Shown piece by piece: positions 44,274 to 52,500 of a stretch of DNA of 64,000 bases. Below the pieces are notes generated by a model. That model had not been told where the DNA came from, ran no database searches, and was given only the letters and a program-made list of their open reading frames with translations. The DNA comes from Rhizobium sp. GN54 (GTDB taxonomy: Bacteria; Pseudomonadota; Alphaproteobacteria; Rhizobiales; Rhizobiaceae), in contig NZ_JAJNCZ010000004.1 of NCBI RefSeq assembly GCF_021026345.1, forward strand, positions 519,697 through 583,696. Reading direction: 5' to 3'. Made by a program: the position numbers and the translations under genes. Every line of letters begins with the position of its first letter. Within the stretch, counting starts at the first letter, position 1.

Positions 44274-45025
44274 GCGCGCTCGTCTCCATCGGCGGCGCCG
44301 AGCTTCGCAAAATCGAATACCGCGGCCAGCAGGTCGTCACCTTCGCCATGATCGACCAGGTGCATCGGCGGCCGAAGGATACTGCCCGCAAGCGGTTCAA
44401 CGACAACAAGGGCCGGTTTGTGGACGCGGTGGACTTCTTCACGATTAGCCAACCGTCCGAAATTCGGACGCTTGGTATTGCCCGCCCCCAGGGTGGCACA
44501 CCGGAAAGCGTCATCCTCATCACCAAGCGGGGATACCTCAAGATCGCCAAGACCCTTGGCGACGACACGGCCTGGGAAGTCTTCGAGGAAATGCTCGAGC
44601 GCTACTTCGCCATCGGTGAAGGGCGTATCTCACTCCCCAATTTCGCCGACCCTGGTGCGGCCGCCAGAGCTTGGGCCGCTGAATACGAGGCTCGGGTTGC
44701 GGCTGAACGAACGAAAGCAGAGATCGGCTCGCGTCGCGAAGCCACGGCGATGAACACCGCCAGTCAGGCAACGAAGAAGGCAACCCGCCTCGAGATCGAG
44801 CTCGATCGGTCGCGCAACTATGCCACCGTCAAGCGGATGTCGATGCTCCACCACGGTCAGGAGTTCGAGTGGCGCATGCTCAAGCACGTTTCGAGCGAGA
44901 TGGGCATTCCGCCGATCGACGTCTTCGATGCGAACTATGGGACGGTGAAGGCCTACCACGCTGACGTCTGGCAGGAAGCTTACGCCCTCGACATACCCCA
45001 TGCATCGCATGAGGTGGCATCGTGA
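44270..45025 (+). CDS. ORF6N-domain phage antirepressor-like protein
   Basis: A 251-aa protein. The N-terminal ORF6N/KilA-N type domain (about 10-110) reads [37 protein letters not shown] and [21 protein letters not shown] coiled coil follows (about 130-180), and a C-terminal region ends [12 protein letters not shown]. Such proteins antagonise repressors or regulate early phage genes. It starts on an ATGA overlap. Confidence 0.82.
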   Translation: MSALVSIGGAELRKIEYRGQQVVTFAMIDQVHRRPKDTARKRFNDNKGRFVDAVDFFTISQPSEIRTLGIARPQGGTPESVILITKRGYLKIAKTLGDDTAWEVFEEMLERYFAIGEGRISLPNFADPGAAARAWAAEYEARVAAERTKAEIGSRREATAMNTASQATKKATRLEIELDRSRNYATVKRMSMLHHGQEFEWRMLKHVSSEMGIPPIDVFDANYGTVKAYHADVWQEAYALDIPHASHEVAS

Positions 45026-45492
45026 CGAAACAGACCACCATAAAAGCAAATGGCCCGGCAAGCGTTGGCGCGCTTCCGGACCGTGGTTCCATCAATCCCC
45101 AGAAGGATATGAAAATGAACGAGGCACGTAATACCACACCTGCCGGCCAACCGGCAACGCTCGACCATCCCGTCAAGAATGAGCACCCGTGGGAGACGGT
45201 TCGCCGACTCACCAAGGCTTTGTCGACAGCGCTCGGCACCTGCAACGACGGCAGGTGGTTCGCCCAGGTGATGCCGCCGGAACCGATGGTCGTCAGCGGC
45301 GCAGCCGCATATCCCATGGACCCAGATGAAGCGCCGGTCGACCGCGTGAACCGCCTCGCGTGGGAACTGGCTGAGGCGCTGAACGACTATCAGGGCGGCC
45401 GCTTCCAGGCTCGGATCTATCCGTCCGATCAGGCCGGCTATGCCGTCATGCTCTCGCAGACTGCGGCCTATGAGCGGGAGGTGCGGTCGTGA
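45022..45492 (+). CDS. Hypothetical phage protein
   Basis: A 156-aa protein from a GTG that overlaps the previous stop (GTGA). Internal ATGs at 45109 and 45115 could be the true start. Recurrent patterns [20 protein letters not shown] and [20 protein letters not shown] look like an internal duplication of about 70 residues. Function unknown. Confidence 0.65.
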   Translation: MTKQTTIKANGPASVGALPDRGSINPQKDMKMNEARNTTPAGQPATLDHPVKNEHPWETVRRLTKALSTALGTCNDGRWFAQVMPPEPMVVSGAAAYPMDPDEAPVDRVNRLAWELAEALNDYQGGRFQARIYPSDQAGYAVMLSQTAAYEREVRS

Positions 45493-45776
45493 CCAATCTC
45501 ACCAGACGTCAATCCCTCGGCCTCCTTGCCGCTGTTTCCGTCCCGCCAGCGACGGTCGTAGCCGTCGCATCGGCACAGCCGGCGGAAAAGCCGTTCGACC
45601 TGCAGCACTGGCTTGATACCGCCGATCTCAACGCCGTCATCAACTACCACGCCGCACGCCTGGCGGAAGCCATGAACGAGAGAGATCCGCTCCACTGGTA
45701 CCGGACCGACATCAGCTATGAGTATCGCTACGTACTGGTCGTGGGCCATCCCGTAAATCAGGAGGCAAGCCGATGA
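45489..45776 (+). CDS. Small phage protein with Tat-like leader (1)
   Basis: A 95-aa protein from a GTG start. It begins [20 protein letters not shown], matching the twin-arginine signal pattern R-R-x-S-L-G-L-L followed by a hydrophobic stretch to about residue 29. The rest (about 35-80) is helical with YHAARLAEAMNERDP. No family recognised. The next gene has the same leader, so they form a paralogous pair. Confidence 0.65.
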   Translation: MTNLTRRQSLGLLAAVSVPPATVVAVASAQPAEKPFDLQHWLDTADLNAVINYHAARLAEAMNERDPLHWYRTDISYEYRYVLVVGHPVNQEASR

Positions 45777-46219
45777 CCGGAGGAATTACCCGCCGTCAGT
45801 CGCTCGGTCTTTTCGCCGGCGCCACCATTCCGCCGACCGCGGCCGTTGCCGTCGCAGCGGTCACAACCTCGCCGCAGGAGCGGTTCGAATATCACCTCGC
45901 CGAGCTCAAGAAGGCAGCCGAGGAACTCGACCCGATGATCGAGACGTGGTTCGTCGACCGCCCGCACGACGACGACGATAACCGATCCGTTGCGATCACC
46001 GCCCGCCGGCGCACCGGCCAGTACGAGGGCGACGGTGTCTACGAATCCGGCCGGCCTTCTGCCACCGGTGTTTGGAGCAGGTACGAAGTCCGCCTTCGCG
46101 CTGACATCATCGACGGTCAACGCACCTTCGACCTGAAATCCGCGATGGACCGACGTGTCCAAACGGAGACGTGCCTGCGCACCTTCATCGGCCGCAAGAT
46201 TGGGGGGCTCAATCTATGA
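45773..46219 (+). CDS. Small phage protein with Tat-like leader (2)
   Basis: A 148-aa protein. The leader GITRRQSLGLFAGATIPP is near identical to that of the preceding gene. The mature part is charged, with ELKKAAEELDPMIETWF and DRPHDDDDN. It could be exported by Tat or could keep the leader as a cytoplasmic domain; sequence cannot decide. ATGA overlap with both neighbours. Confidence 0.65.
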   Translation: MTGGITRRQSLGLFAGATIPPTAAVAVAAVTTSPQERFEYHLAELKKAAEELDPMIETWFVDRPHDDDDNRSVAITARRRTGQYEGDGVYESGRPSATGVWSRYEVRLRADIIDGQRTFDLKSAMDRRVQTETCLRTFIGRKIGGLNL

Positions 46220-46761
46220 AAGCCATCGCCTCCCGCCCACAGCAGCACAACACCCTCAACGTCTACCGTGAGCTACCGCCCGGCTGCGTCCCGTTCCTCG
46301 TCGAGGACGAATACTCTATGCCCTTTATCCGCCCGGGTGAATGCGTCGTGGTCGACACGACCGACACAACACCCCGCGTCGGTGACATCTACGTCATCCA
46401 GTGGAACAACTCTTTCAGAGGCGAAGTCCGGCGCGACATCTGCCAGGCGCGCCACAGCTCGGCGATGTGGAAGTCGCGCGATGTCCAGCCGGTGTGGCAT
46501 GTCACCTCGATGAAGACAGCCGGCCCGGGTGATCTGGAACGGTTCATCGAGGAGACGGCCGCCAACCGAGCAAAGGGCATGGTCCCGATGTGGACCGGCG
46601 GCTGGTCGGATGGCCCGTTCGACTATGACCACCTCGCAAGCAAGCTCTACGGCGCCGTGATCGGCATCTACCAGCCCAAGGCCCAAGAAATGATCGAGAA
46701 GGCGCGACGTACCATTGACGGCGAGCCTGTGGAAAAATCGAACAGGGAGGGCGGACGATGA
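46216..46761 (+). CDS. S24/LexA-like domain protein
   Basis: A 181-aa protein without a helix-turn-helix. The N-terminal part has VEDEYSMPFIRPGECVVVDT then GDIYVIQW, which resembles the S24 peptidase fold of LexA and CI (SM-x-P, pGd-x-vvvD). The serine of SM would be the nucleophile; a matching lysine is less clear. The C-terminal half contains GAVIGIYQPKAQEMI. It may be a regulator or an inactive relative. Confidence 0.55.
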   Translation: MKAIASRPQQHNTLNVYRELPPGCVPFLVEDEYSMPFIRPGECVVVDTTDTTPRVGDIYVIQWNNSFRGEVRRDICQARHSSAMWKSRDVQPVWHVTSMKTAGPGDLERFIEETAANRAKGMVPMWTGGWSDGPFDYDHLASKLYGAVIGIYQPKAQEMIEKARRTIDGEPVEKSNREGGR

Positions 46762-47627
46762 GCAAGCGAAATTGGAAAACAACGTTCCAAGCCGGGATAT
46801 TCGCGAGCCAGGAACTCCGCACCCACAAGATCCACCGCGATCTCCTGTCCTTCCTCACCTTCAAAGCTCATCAGGCCATGCGGGTGTGCTGGCCGAGCCA
46901 GCCGGAAATGGCCGAGGTGCTGAACTGCTCGGTCCGCAACGTGCATGACCTGCTCGTGTATCTCGAAAAGCTCGGTGCCATTTTCCCCGTCAAGGTTTCT
47001 GATCTCCCCAAGAAGCAGCAGGCGACCATCAGAAGCCTGACGCCGAACAAAGCCCTGGCGAACGCGAAGGCCTACTACCTCTGCGAGGAATGGGCGCATC
47101 AGGTGCTTGAGGGCGTACCGGCATGTTCGGATTCTTCGAACGCCGCTACCGCCATCCCGATTTCTGAAAGCGACAGGGAGAAGGGCAGACGGAAGGCGAA
47201 CGATCGCCGGCGTCGATACGCTCCGGGACTGAGTGTGCCGGACCCTGTCCTGCCGTCAAATCCGGTTCACGACGACTGGCAATTTATGAACGCTGCCCCG
47301 TCATGGACCGGAAGTTCCACTTCCGCACCAGAATTGGCATGGACCGGAAGTCCCACTACAGACATGACTATAGATATTAACCCGGACGAGAAATCCGCGA
47401 TCAATATCGCCACAGCGCTTGCCGATCCGGCCCCCCCTTCTTCCCAAGAAAAAATCAGCACGCCTTCTCGTTCATCGCTGACGTCTCAACACGACGAAAC
47501 CGATCAGCATGGTTACGGCGGCGGCGCAGCCGTCGCATGCGTTCCAAGGCCGCAGGCTTTGGCCCGCCCGGAGGGCACTGAGTATGACTCTGCGCGCGCG
47601 CGTGCGACCGACAGGAGGGTATCGTGA
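46758..47627 (+). CDS. Putative phage replication/initiation protein with winged helix
   Basis: A 289-aa protein. The N-terminal part (about 20-85) has a winged-helix pattern CWPSQPEMAEVLNCSVRNVH then DLLVYLEKLGAIFPV, typical of phage replication initiators. The C-terminal 150 residues are low-complexity Ser/Pro/Asp-rich and likely disordered. Function is by analogy only. Confidence 0.6.
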   Translation: MSKRNWKTTFQAGIFASQELRTHKIHRDLLSFLTFKAHQAMRVCWPSQPEMAEVLNCSVRNVHDLLVYLEKLGAIFPVKVSDLPKKQQATIRSLTPNKALANAKAYYLCEEWAHQVLEGVPACSDSSNAATAIPISESDREKGRRKANDRRRRYAPGLSVPDPVLPSNPVHDDWQFMNAAPSWTGSSTSAPELAWTGSPTTDMTIDINPDEKSAINIATALADPAPPSSQEKISTPSRSSLTSQHDETDQHGYGGGAAVACVPRPQALARPEGTEYDSARARATDRRVS

Positions 47628-47902
47628 CAGATTGCCAGATGATCCCGTTTCCGCTTGCGGCGCGGGTAGGGAAGGTGCGTCGGTGCGCAGAAGTCCTGCA
47701 GACGTCGGCCAACCAGGCCAGCAGAGACGCATACTGGCGGAAGACGGTGGGGCACTTCCGGGAAAAGCTCGAAGGGTTGGGTCTGCCCGACGAGCAGGTG
47801 CGCCGAGAGATCCACCTGTTCCGCGCCGCCGTCCAGCAGGAGTACCTGCGGCGCGACTACATCGTTATTGACAAGGGCCGTTCCCCGGACGGTGCAGCAT
47901 GA
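47624..47902 (+). CDS. DUF6074 family protein
   Basis: A 92-aa protein beginning MTDCQMIPFPLAARVGKVRR, the N-terminal motif of small proteins common in rhizobial prophages and plasmids (DUF6074). The remainder is helical: ASRDAYWRKTVGHFREKLEG. Function unknown. GTG start overlapping the previous stop. Confidence 0.7.
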   Translation: MTDCQMIPFPLAARVGKVRRCAEVLQTSANQASRDAYWRKTVGHFREKLEGLGLPDEQVRREIHLFRAAVQQEYLRRDYIVIDKGRSPDGAA

Positions 47903-48276
47903 TTGTGAAGGCGCACAAAGACGGGTCGTACTACGTCGCAGACAATGGCAACTGGAGGCTGGCTGGCCCGTTCATCTCAGCGCGAGAAGCGTGGAGCTGG
48001 ATCGACGCCCACCGGCCCGACCACGCCACGGAGCCTGAAAATCCAAAAGAGCCCAGACTGGTTTCCCGCCACAAGCGATCGGATCAATCTGTGGCGGCGA
48101 TGGACGTTCTCAGGGTCGTTCCGATCATCCTGGAGCATGCGTCCAGTTCCGTGAAGGAGCGCGAATTTGCGCTCGGCATGAAGAACAGAGCCAGCAGGAC
48201 CAGACCTCTCCGCCTCACGCCAAAACAAGCCGCATGGTGGCATCGTCTCGAGAAAAAGTACGGAGGTACAGAATGA
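47899..48276 (+). CDS. Hypothetical phage protein
   Basis: A 125-aa basic protein beginning VKAHKDGSYYVADNGNWR, with an aromatic-rich N-terminus (AWSWIDAHRP) and a C-terminal RLTPKQAAWWHRLEKKYG that could bind nucleic acid. No family recognised. Confidence 0.6.
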   Translation: MIVKAHKDGSYYVADNGNWRLAGPFISAREAWSWIDAHRPDHATEPENPKEPRLVSRHKRSDQSVAAMDVLRVVPIILEHASSSVKEREFALGMKNRASRTRPLRLTPKQAAWWHRLEKKYGGTE

Positions 48277-48728
48277 AGACCTCGACCATGACAGCACTCG
48301 TGCCCATCGAGGCCGGCCAGTGGGTGCTCGCTTTTCACCAGCCCTACGGACCCTATCTGCGCCCCATGCCGGAGCATCTGGAGATGTTCGCGCACCGCGG
48401 CGGCGGATGGGATAGCGACCGCAAGGAAGACATCTTCTTCGTCCTGCAGGTTCAGAAGGTGATGCCGAAGACCTTTGTGGCGATCGGCGCCGTCCGGCTC
48501 ATCGACGAGGGCGAGCGTCTGCCCCGATCCCACGTCATCGCCGCATGCCAGTCCGAGGCGGCGGCCATTGCGCTACGCGACAAGTTTTTCGCCATTGGCG
48601 TGGCGGCCTCCGACAAGATCGAAGCCGAGATGTACCGTCGGATCGAGAAGTTCGCCGCCCGGGAGGAAGCGAAGGCGGTACGGATGGTGCATGCCTGCTT
48701 GCCGCATATCTTCGGGAGGGACGCATGA
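48273..48728 (+). CDS. Hypothetical phage protein
   Basis: A 151-aa protein, start ATG 48273 on the ATGA overlap with CGGAGG upstream. It has a globular N-terminal half (GQWVLAFHQPYGPYLRPM) and a helical C-terminal half (DKIEAEMYRRIEKFAAREEA). No family recognised. Confidence 0.6.
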   Translation: MKTSTMTALVPIEAGQWVLAFHQPYGPYLRPMPEHLEMFAHRGGGWDSDRKEDIFFVLQVQKVMPKTFVAIGAVRLIDEGERLPRSHVIAACQSEAAAIALRDKFFAIGVAASDKIEAEMYRRIEKFAAREEAKAVRMVHACLPHIFGRDA

Positions 48729-49063
48729 CGCCGGTAACACTTCCGACGAAATGTTACATCCACGCTTGCGCGGCATGCGGTTGCCTATTCGAGACCGGAC
48801 GCAGCGATGCGCTCACCTGCAGCGGGGCTTGCCGGGTAAGGGCAAAGCGAAACGGGACGATCCAGCGGCTCCAAGCCGTAGCGGAAGGCGTTCATGTGAG
48901 TGCCGGCGCCATTTTACGGGCCAGAGCCTTGGACGAGCTATGCCCCGAACACGCGGCATCGATCATTTCTGGCGAGAAAACCTTCGACGACCTGACGACA
49001 ACGATCCAGGCCGCCTTCGCGAAGCGGGCCCGCCAAGCGGCGGCAGTGCAGGAGGGCGCATGA
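48725..49063 (+). CDS. Small cysteine-rich (zinc-ribbon-like) protein
   Basis: A 112-aa protein with C10, C15, C18, C20, C32 and C36 (KCYIHACAACGCLF, LTCSGACRVRAKRNG), an arrangement like a zinc-binding DNA- or RNA-interaction module. The C-terminal part is helical. Function unknown. Confidence 0.62.
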   Translation: MTPVTLPTKCYIHACAACGCLFETGRSDALTCSGACRVRAKRNGTIQRLQAVAEGVHVSAGAILRARALDELCPEHAASIISGEKTFDDLTTTIQAAFAKRARQAAAVQEGA

Positions 49064-49419
49064 CCATCGAGCCCGAATTCATCCTCCCCGGTGACCGCGC
49101 ACGCATGGGCGCCGGAGCATCGGTTATCAACGTTCCAGAACGGAAGGTTGATAACCGGTTATCAGAGATGCAGGTGAACATACTTTCGGTGATGAGGGCC
49201 TTTCCGGCTCCCACGGGCTGCAAAATCGGCCACCTGCCGACCACCGGCGACATCGTCGATGCCCTCGGGCTTCCCCGCAATAAGGCCACGTTCGCGTCCG
49301 TCTCGCGTTCTCTCGCTCGGCTCGACCGCGCCGGCAAGCTTGCATCCTGGCAGGCGGAGATAAGCATCCGCGGCAGGGGTAACCGCTGGTCCCTCCCACC
49401 TCAAGGAGCCGCAGCATGA
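49060..49419 (+). CDS. Putative winged-helix DNA-binding protein
   Basis: A 119-aa protein, residues 35-105 of which look like a winged helix: LSEMQVNILSVMRAF, PTTGDIVDALGLPRNKAT, FASVSRSLARLDRAGKL. It ends in a Gly/Arg loop (SIRGRGNRWSLPP). A regulator or replication accessory role is possible. Confidence 0.6.
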   Translation: MTIEPEFILPGDRARMGAGASVINVPERKVDNRLSEMQVNILSVMRAFPAPTGCKIGHLPTTGDIVDALGLPRNKATFASVSRSLARLDRAGKLASWQAEISIRGRGNRWSLPPQGAAA

Positions 49420-49496
49420 TCCTCCTCGACATCATCAAGCTCCGCGCGCGCTTCCTCGCCCGCATCTTCCTCCTTCGAAAGGAATCCACCCGATGA
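49416..49496 (+). CDS. Very small ORF (26 aa) bridging two phage genes
   Basis: ATG 49416 overlaps the previous stop (ATGA) and its own stop overlaps the RNase H start (ATGA). The peptide, 26 residues beginning MILLDIIKLRARFLARIF, is amphipathic or membrane-seeking. A ribosome site CAAGGAG precedes it. It fits exactly into the unbroken chain of 4-nt overlaps, which is the main reason to accept it. Confidence 0.55.
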   Translation: MILLDIIKLRARFLARIFLLRKESTR

Positions 49497-50116
49497 ACTA
49501 TCGGCCCTACAAGAACGGTTTTCGCCCCGCCAAGAAGCATGCGCCCTTCGACATGTCGCTGGTGTCGGCCGGCTATCACCTCTTCTGCGATGGCGCCTGC
49601 GAGCCCAACCCCGGCGCCGGCGGCTGGGGAGTGGCGATCTATCGCGACGGCGTCGAGGTCGGCCAGATCTGCGGCGGCCTCGTCGAGACCACGAACAACG
49701 CCATGGAACTGACCGGCATGCTCCAAGCCATCGATTGGGTCCGTCAGCACTTCCTCAAGGGCGAGCCGGTCACGATCTGGTGCGACAGCATGTACGTGGT
49801 CAACGGCTGCAACGACTGGCGCCACAAATGGAAGCGCAACGGCTGGAGCCGCAAGGGACCGAACGCGACGAAGCCGGAAACCGGCGTCATTGCCAACCTC
49901 GACCTCTGGAAGGAAATCGATGCCGCTCTCAACGCCTGCAGCGCTCTGACCATCCAGTGGGTGAAGGGCCACAACGGCACCCTCGGCAACGAGCGCGCCG
50001 ACGAGCTGTCTCTGATGGGCCGGCAACAGGCTATGGATGGCGCCGGCATCGAAGCCGAACCTGTCGTCGTCGACTACCTCACCGCTCAGTACAAGCGCGT
50101 TATGGGGGCGGCGTGA
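49493..50116 (+). CDS. Phage ribonuclease HI
   Basis: A 207-aa RNase H type 1. All four catalytic carboxylates are visible: D33 (FCDGACEPNPGAGGWG), E72 (NNAMELTG), D98 (WCDSMYVVNG) and D170 (NERADELS), plus H160 (KGHNGTLG). It cuts RNA in RNA-DNA hybrids, useful for primer removal in phage replication. The C-terminal ~35 residues are an extra extension. Confidence 0.93.
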   Translation: MNYRPYKNGFRPAKKHAPFDMSLVSAGYHLFCDGACEPNPGAGGWGVAIYRDGVEVGQICGGLVETTNNAMELTGMLQAIDWVRQHFLKGEPVTIWCDSMYVVNGCNDWRHKWKRNGWSRKGPNATKPETGVIANLDLWKEIDAALNACSALTIQWVKGHNGTLGNERADELSLMGRQQAMDGAGIEAEPVVVDYLTAQYKRVMGAA

Positions 50117-50550
50117 CGGTCCACAGGGTCAACATCTACCAGATCGCCCGGGAATGCGGCGTCAGGCTTATCGAGGCTCGCGAGCACAGTCCCGCGAGCC
50201 GTCGGCCGTTCGAGTGCTACTGCAAGCCAACGGTCCGCGACATCGGTCAGCGCTATGGTGCCGGCCACCTCCGCCTCGTCTTCATGCTGATGACGGGCAC
50301 CCGCCAGAACGCGCGGGAGCTCTACGCCGACATGATCAAGGCGGTCTCCCGGCTACTAGTCAATCATCCCGACCTCATCCGCCGGCCGTCTCTGGTCGAC
50401 GACTTCAACGCCATTGACCTCGGCCGGCTGCGCCGACAGGTCCGATCCATGAAATGCGGAGTGCCGACGAGCGATGCGTTACTTGTTCTGCTGTCGGTCA
50501 AGTTCAAGCCCGCTGAGGGCCAAATCGAAACGACAGGAGAAGCAGCATGA
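50113..50550 (+). CDS. Hypothetical phage protein
   Basis: A 145-aa protein from GTG 50113, overlapping the RNase H stop. It contains RPFECYCKPTVRDIGQRYG, then GHLRLVFMLMTGTRQNARE and helices with ADMIKAVSRLL. No family is recognised. Placement next to RNase H and a DUF6362 gene suggests a DNA metabolism or regulatory role (inference). Confidence 0.6.
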   Translation: MTVHRVNIYQIARECGVRLIEAREHSPASRRPFECYCKPTVRDIGQRYGAGHLRLVFMLMTGTRQNARELYADMIKAVSRLLVNHPDLIRRPSLVDDFNAIDLGRLRRQVRSMKCGVPTSDALLVLLSVKFKPAEGQIETTGEAA

Positions 50551-51152
50551 ATTTCACCGACTGGACGGCAAAGGCAGTTGAAGACCGGATCCTCGAGATG
50601 GCGGACACGCTGCGCATGTCTCCGGCGGTCAAAGGACCCCAGGCGTTCGGCTCGTCCTTGCCTGAGGCCGTGCAGCGCCACAGCGAGGCGTATGGCTCCG
50701 TGGTCGCCCGATATCGTGAAACCGCGTCAGCGGGCGCGCTGGGGCGAATGGAGCAGGTCTGGTCATGGGTGAACGCCTTGCCGAGCGAGGCCGACCGCAA
50801 GCTGATCTACGCCTGGTCGTGGGTGAAGGTGCGAAAAGGCATGAAGATCGCCGCCTTCGCCGCGGAAAATGACCTGAACGAAAGAACGCTGCGCCGCTCT
50901 GTAACCGCTATCTGCCAGCGGATTGCGGACAGGCTGAACCAAGAATGCCAAATTCGGCTTCTGACCCCGGATTGCCTCGTGTCCGAAATTCAGCCAGATA
51001 TCGCATCAACAACGGTAACGTCCGGAAATTGCGTCACAGCCTGGCGCGCTTCGGACGCAAGGCCGCAAGTCGACCCTGCTCTTGCATCGCTACGAGTAAT
51101 CGAACCCCGGCGTGCCCGGGCGCGGCCGTTCATAAGCACGATGGCGGAGTAG
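50547..51152 (+). CDS. DUF6362 family protein
   Basis: A 201-aa protein that looks like the phage DUF6362 family: WTAKAVEDRILEMADTLRMS at the N-terminus and a helix-turn-helix-like ENDLNERTLRRSVTAICQRI around 120-145. It may regulate late gene expression by analogy with position, but that is a guess. Last gene of the early operon. Confidence 0.68.
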   Translation: MNFTDWTAKAVEDRILEMADTLRMSPAVKGPQAFGSSLPEAVQRHSEAYGSVVARYRETASAGALGRMEQVWSWVNALPSEADRKLIYAWSWVKVRKGMKIAAFAAENDLNERTLRRSVTAICQRIADRLNQECQIRLLTPDCLVSEIQPDIASTTVTSGNCVTAWRASDARPQVDPALASLRVIEPRRARARPFISTMAE

Positions 51153-51270
51153 CATCATTCTTCGGGCAGCATGCTGGCGTCGGGTACCTCGCCAACACGG
51201 CGGTTTGATCCGCGAACAGAGTGTGGGCTTTCACCACACACTGCTCCTGCCCCCCAAAACCGCATCCCGG

Positions 51271-51522
51271 TTAGGACACTCGGCCGCGGCTTTGATCTGA
51301 AGGCATGAGTTGTGGCGGCAGTCCTTGGATCGCGTAGCGGTGCAAGCGTGACGGTGAGACCGAAGGAGCTCGGTTCATCGCCAACGCGATATCGTTGGCC
51401 TTGAGCTCTGTGAGATCGCAAACGGGCAGAAGTGACTGGGTTGCGGGCATGCCCGACCGGAGGTCGAATACGCTCCATGTTCCGTTGGACTCCTGTCGAG
51501 ACTCATAATTGGTCTTGGTCAT
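51271..51522 (-). CDS. Small rhizobial hypothetical protein
   Basis: An 83-aa protein starting MTKTNYESRQESNGTWSVFD, a pattern seen in small conserved proteins of Rhizobium and Sinorhizobium (query-like N-terminus followed by LTELKANDIALAMN). It is on the minus strand, opposite to the phage operons, which suggests a cargo gene. Function unknown. Confidence 0.6.
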   Translation of the reverse strand: MTKTNYESRQESNGTWSVFDLRSGMPATQSLLPVCDLTELKANDIALAMNRAPSVSPSRLHRYAIQGLPPQLMPSDQSRGRVS

Positions 51523-51530
51523 CGGGGCCC

Positions 51531-51713
51531 TCATTCAGCAGGAACCTGGACAACCGTCGTCAGGAAGCGCCTAAGAACTTTGCTCGACCGGAAAAACAGC
51601 GGCCCTTCCAAAGGTCGCAGGTTGGCCGTGAGATAAGAGGCGTGTTTGAGCATTCGTTGAAGAATTCGAAGGTCGCTTGTCGCGAACTCGACATGCTGCA
51701 CGTTGGAAGACAT
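51531..51713 (-). CDS. Small rhizobial hypothetical protein
   Basis: A 60-aa protein beginning MSSNVQHVEFATSDLRILQR, with a helical start like that of small proteins repeated in rhizobial genomes (the LRxLQRxL motif). A strong ribosome site GGAGGACTTC lies just before ATG 51713. It is upstream of the 51271 gene on the same strand and may be co-transcribed with it. Confidence 0.6.
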   Translation of the reverse strand: MSSNVQHVEFATSDLRILQRMLKHASYLTANLRPLEGPLFFRSSKVLRRFLTTVVQVPAE

Positions 51714-52130
51714 GAAGTCCTCCTTTCGCGTGGGGGGCTAGGGTGTGAGGGCCCTTAAGCAGCAGCGCCCTGGGAATTGGCTGCTGAAGACCGAACAGTG
51801 CGCGCAAGTGAGTTGATTAGCAAGAAAACAATTGCGTCTCAATGAAGGCCGCATTTATGCGAGCCGGACTTGTTTCAAGCACAATGGTCTTCTATATGAC
51901 CACTATCGGTATCGCTAAGAGCGCTGGATGCATCTGCCGCTCGCGAATGCCGCAATCGCAGTCTGACTTTGACCACGGATGTACTGGCACTGGAGGAATA
52001 GCGATTGGTGAGGAAGGTCGGTGCGTCTACGCCCCGGCCTTTTTTGTTTCCTGCACGTTTGGCGTGTTAATCGTAAGCAGTTCGGCACCGTCCTAGTGAA
52101 AAGCTACGGAGTTTCGGATCTTCTGGCGTC
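51714..52130. other. Gene-poor stretch with a candidate small RNA
   Basis: No convincing protein gene. An open frame 51842-52096 runs through a terminator hairpin and looks non-coding. If a promoter lies near 51830-51850, a transcript of about 200 nt would end at the terminator at 52015-52044, which would suit a small RNA. Promoter not identified. Confidence 0.3.
52015..52044 (+). terminator. Intrinsic terminator
   Basis: GGTCGG (52015-52020) pairs with CCGGCC (52033-52038, one G-U) around GCGTCTACGC, which extends the stem, followed by TTTTTT (52039-52044). Confidence 0.65.
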
Positions 52131-52376
52131 TTATGGCGATGAAATGGAACACCGCGCATGGGTCAGGATGTCCAAAACTTCTTCGACTATCTCTGGTGCG
52201 CTGCTGAACCGATCAGTCAATACGCCTTCAATTTCGTCGAACACGCCATGTGCGCGCGCGCCGTACAGCTCCGCCAGAATCGTCAGTGCTACCTCAGATA
52301 CTCCGCCCCGCGCAGCGTGGCTTGCAACTGACAACTGTTTCTGGGGAAGGCGCATCAGGCGAATCAGAATGTGCAT
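52131..52376 (-). CDS. Small hypothetical protein
   Basis: An 81-codon frame whose core VALTILAELYGARAHGVFDE and VLTDRFSSAPEIVEEVLDIL is well ordered and protein-like. The start is uncertain (ATG 52376, or ATG 52355). There is no clear ribosome site. Minus strand, like the two genes to its left. Confidence 0.42.
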   Translation of the reverse strand: MHILIRLMRLPQKQLSVASHAARGGVSEVALTILAELYGARAHGVFDEIEGVLTDRFSSAPEIVEEVLDILTHARCSISSP

Positions 52377-52477
52377 TGATATGAAGATGAAGACGAAACC
52401 TAACTGATCGCATTCGATAGTCTAGCAACCTCTACGGGTCACTCTGGTCGCCCTCTTGCCGATGCGGACGATGCGAC

Positions 52478-52500
52478 GGGCGGCGAAAGTCGCCCTTTTT
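52478..52500 (+). terminator. Possible intrinsic terminator
   Basis: GGGCG (52478-52482) pairs with CGCCC (52491-52495) around an eight-base loop, followed by TTTTT. The stem is short, so efficiency is doubtful. Confidence 0.45.

Noticed and set aside
51842..52096. Plus-strand ORF of 84 codons in the prophage
   Set aside because: It runs through an intrinsic terminator and has no ribosome site; the sequence looks non-coding.
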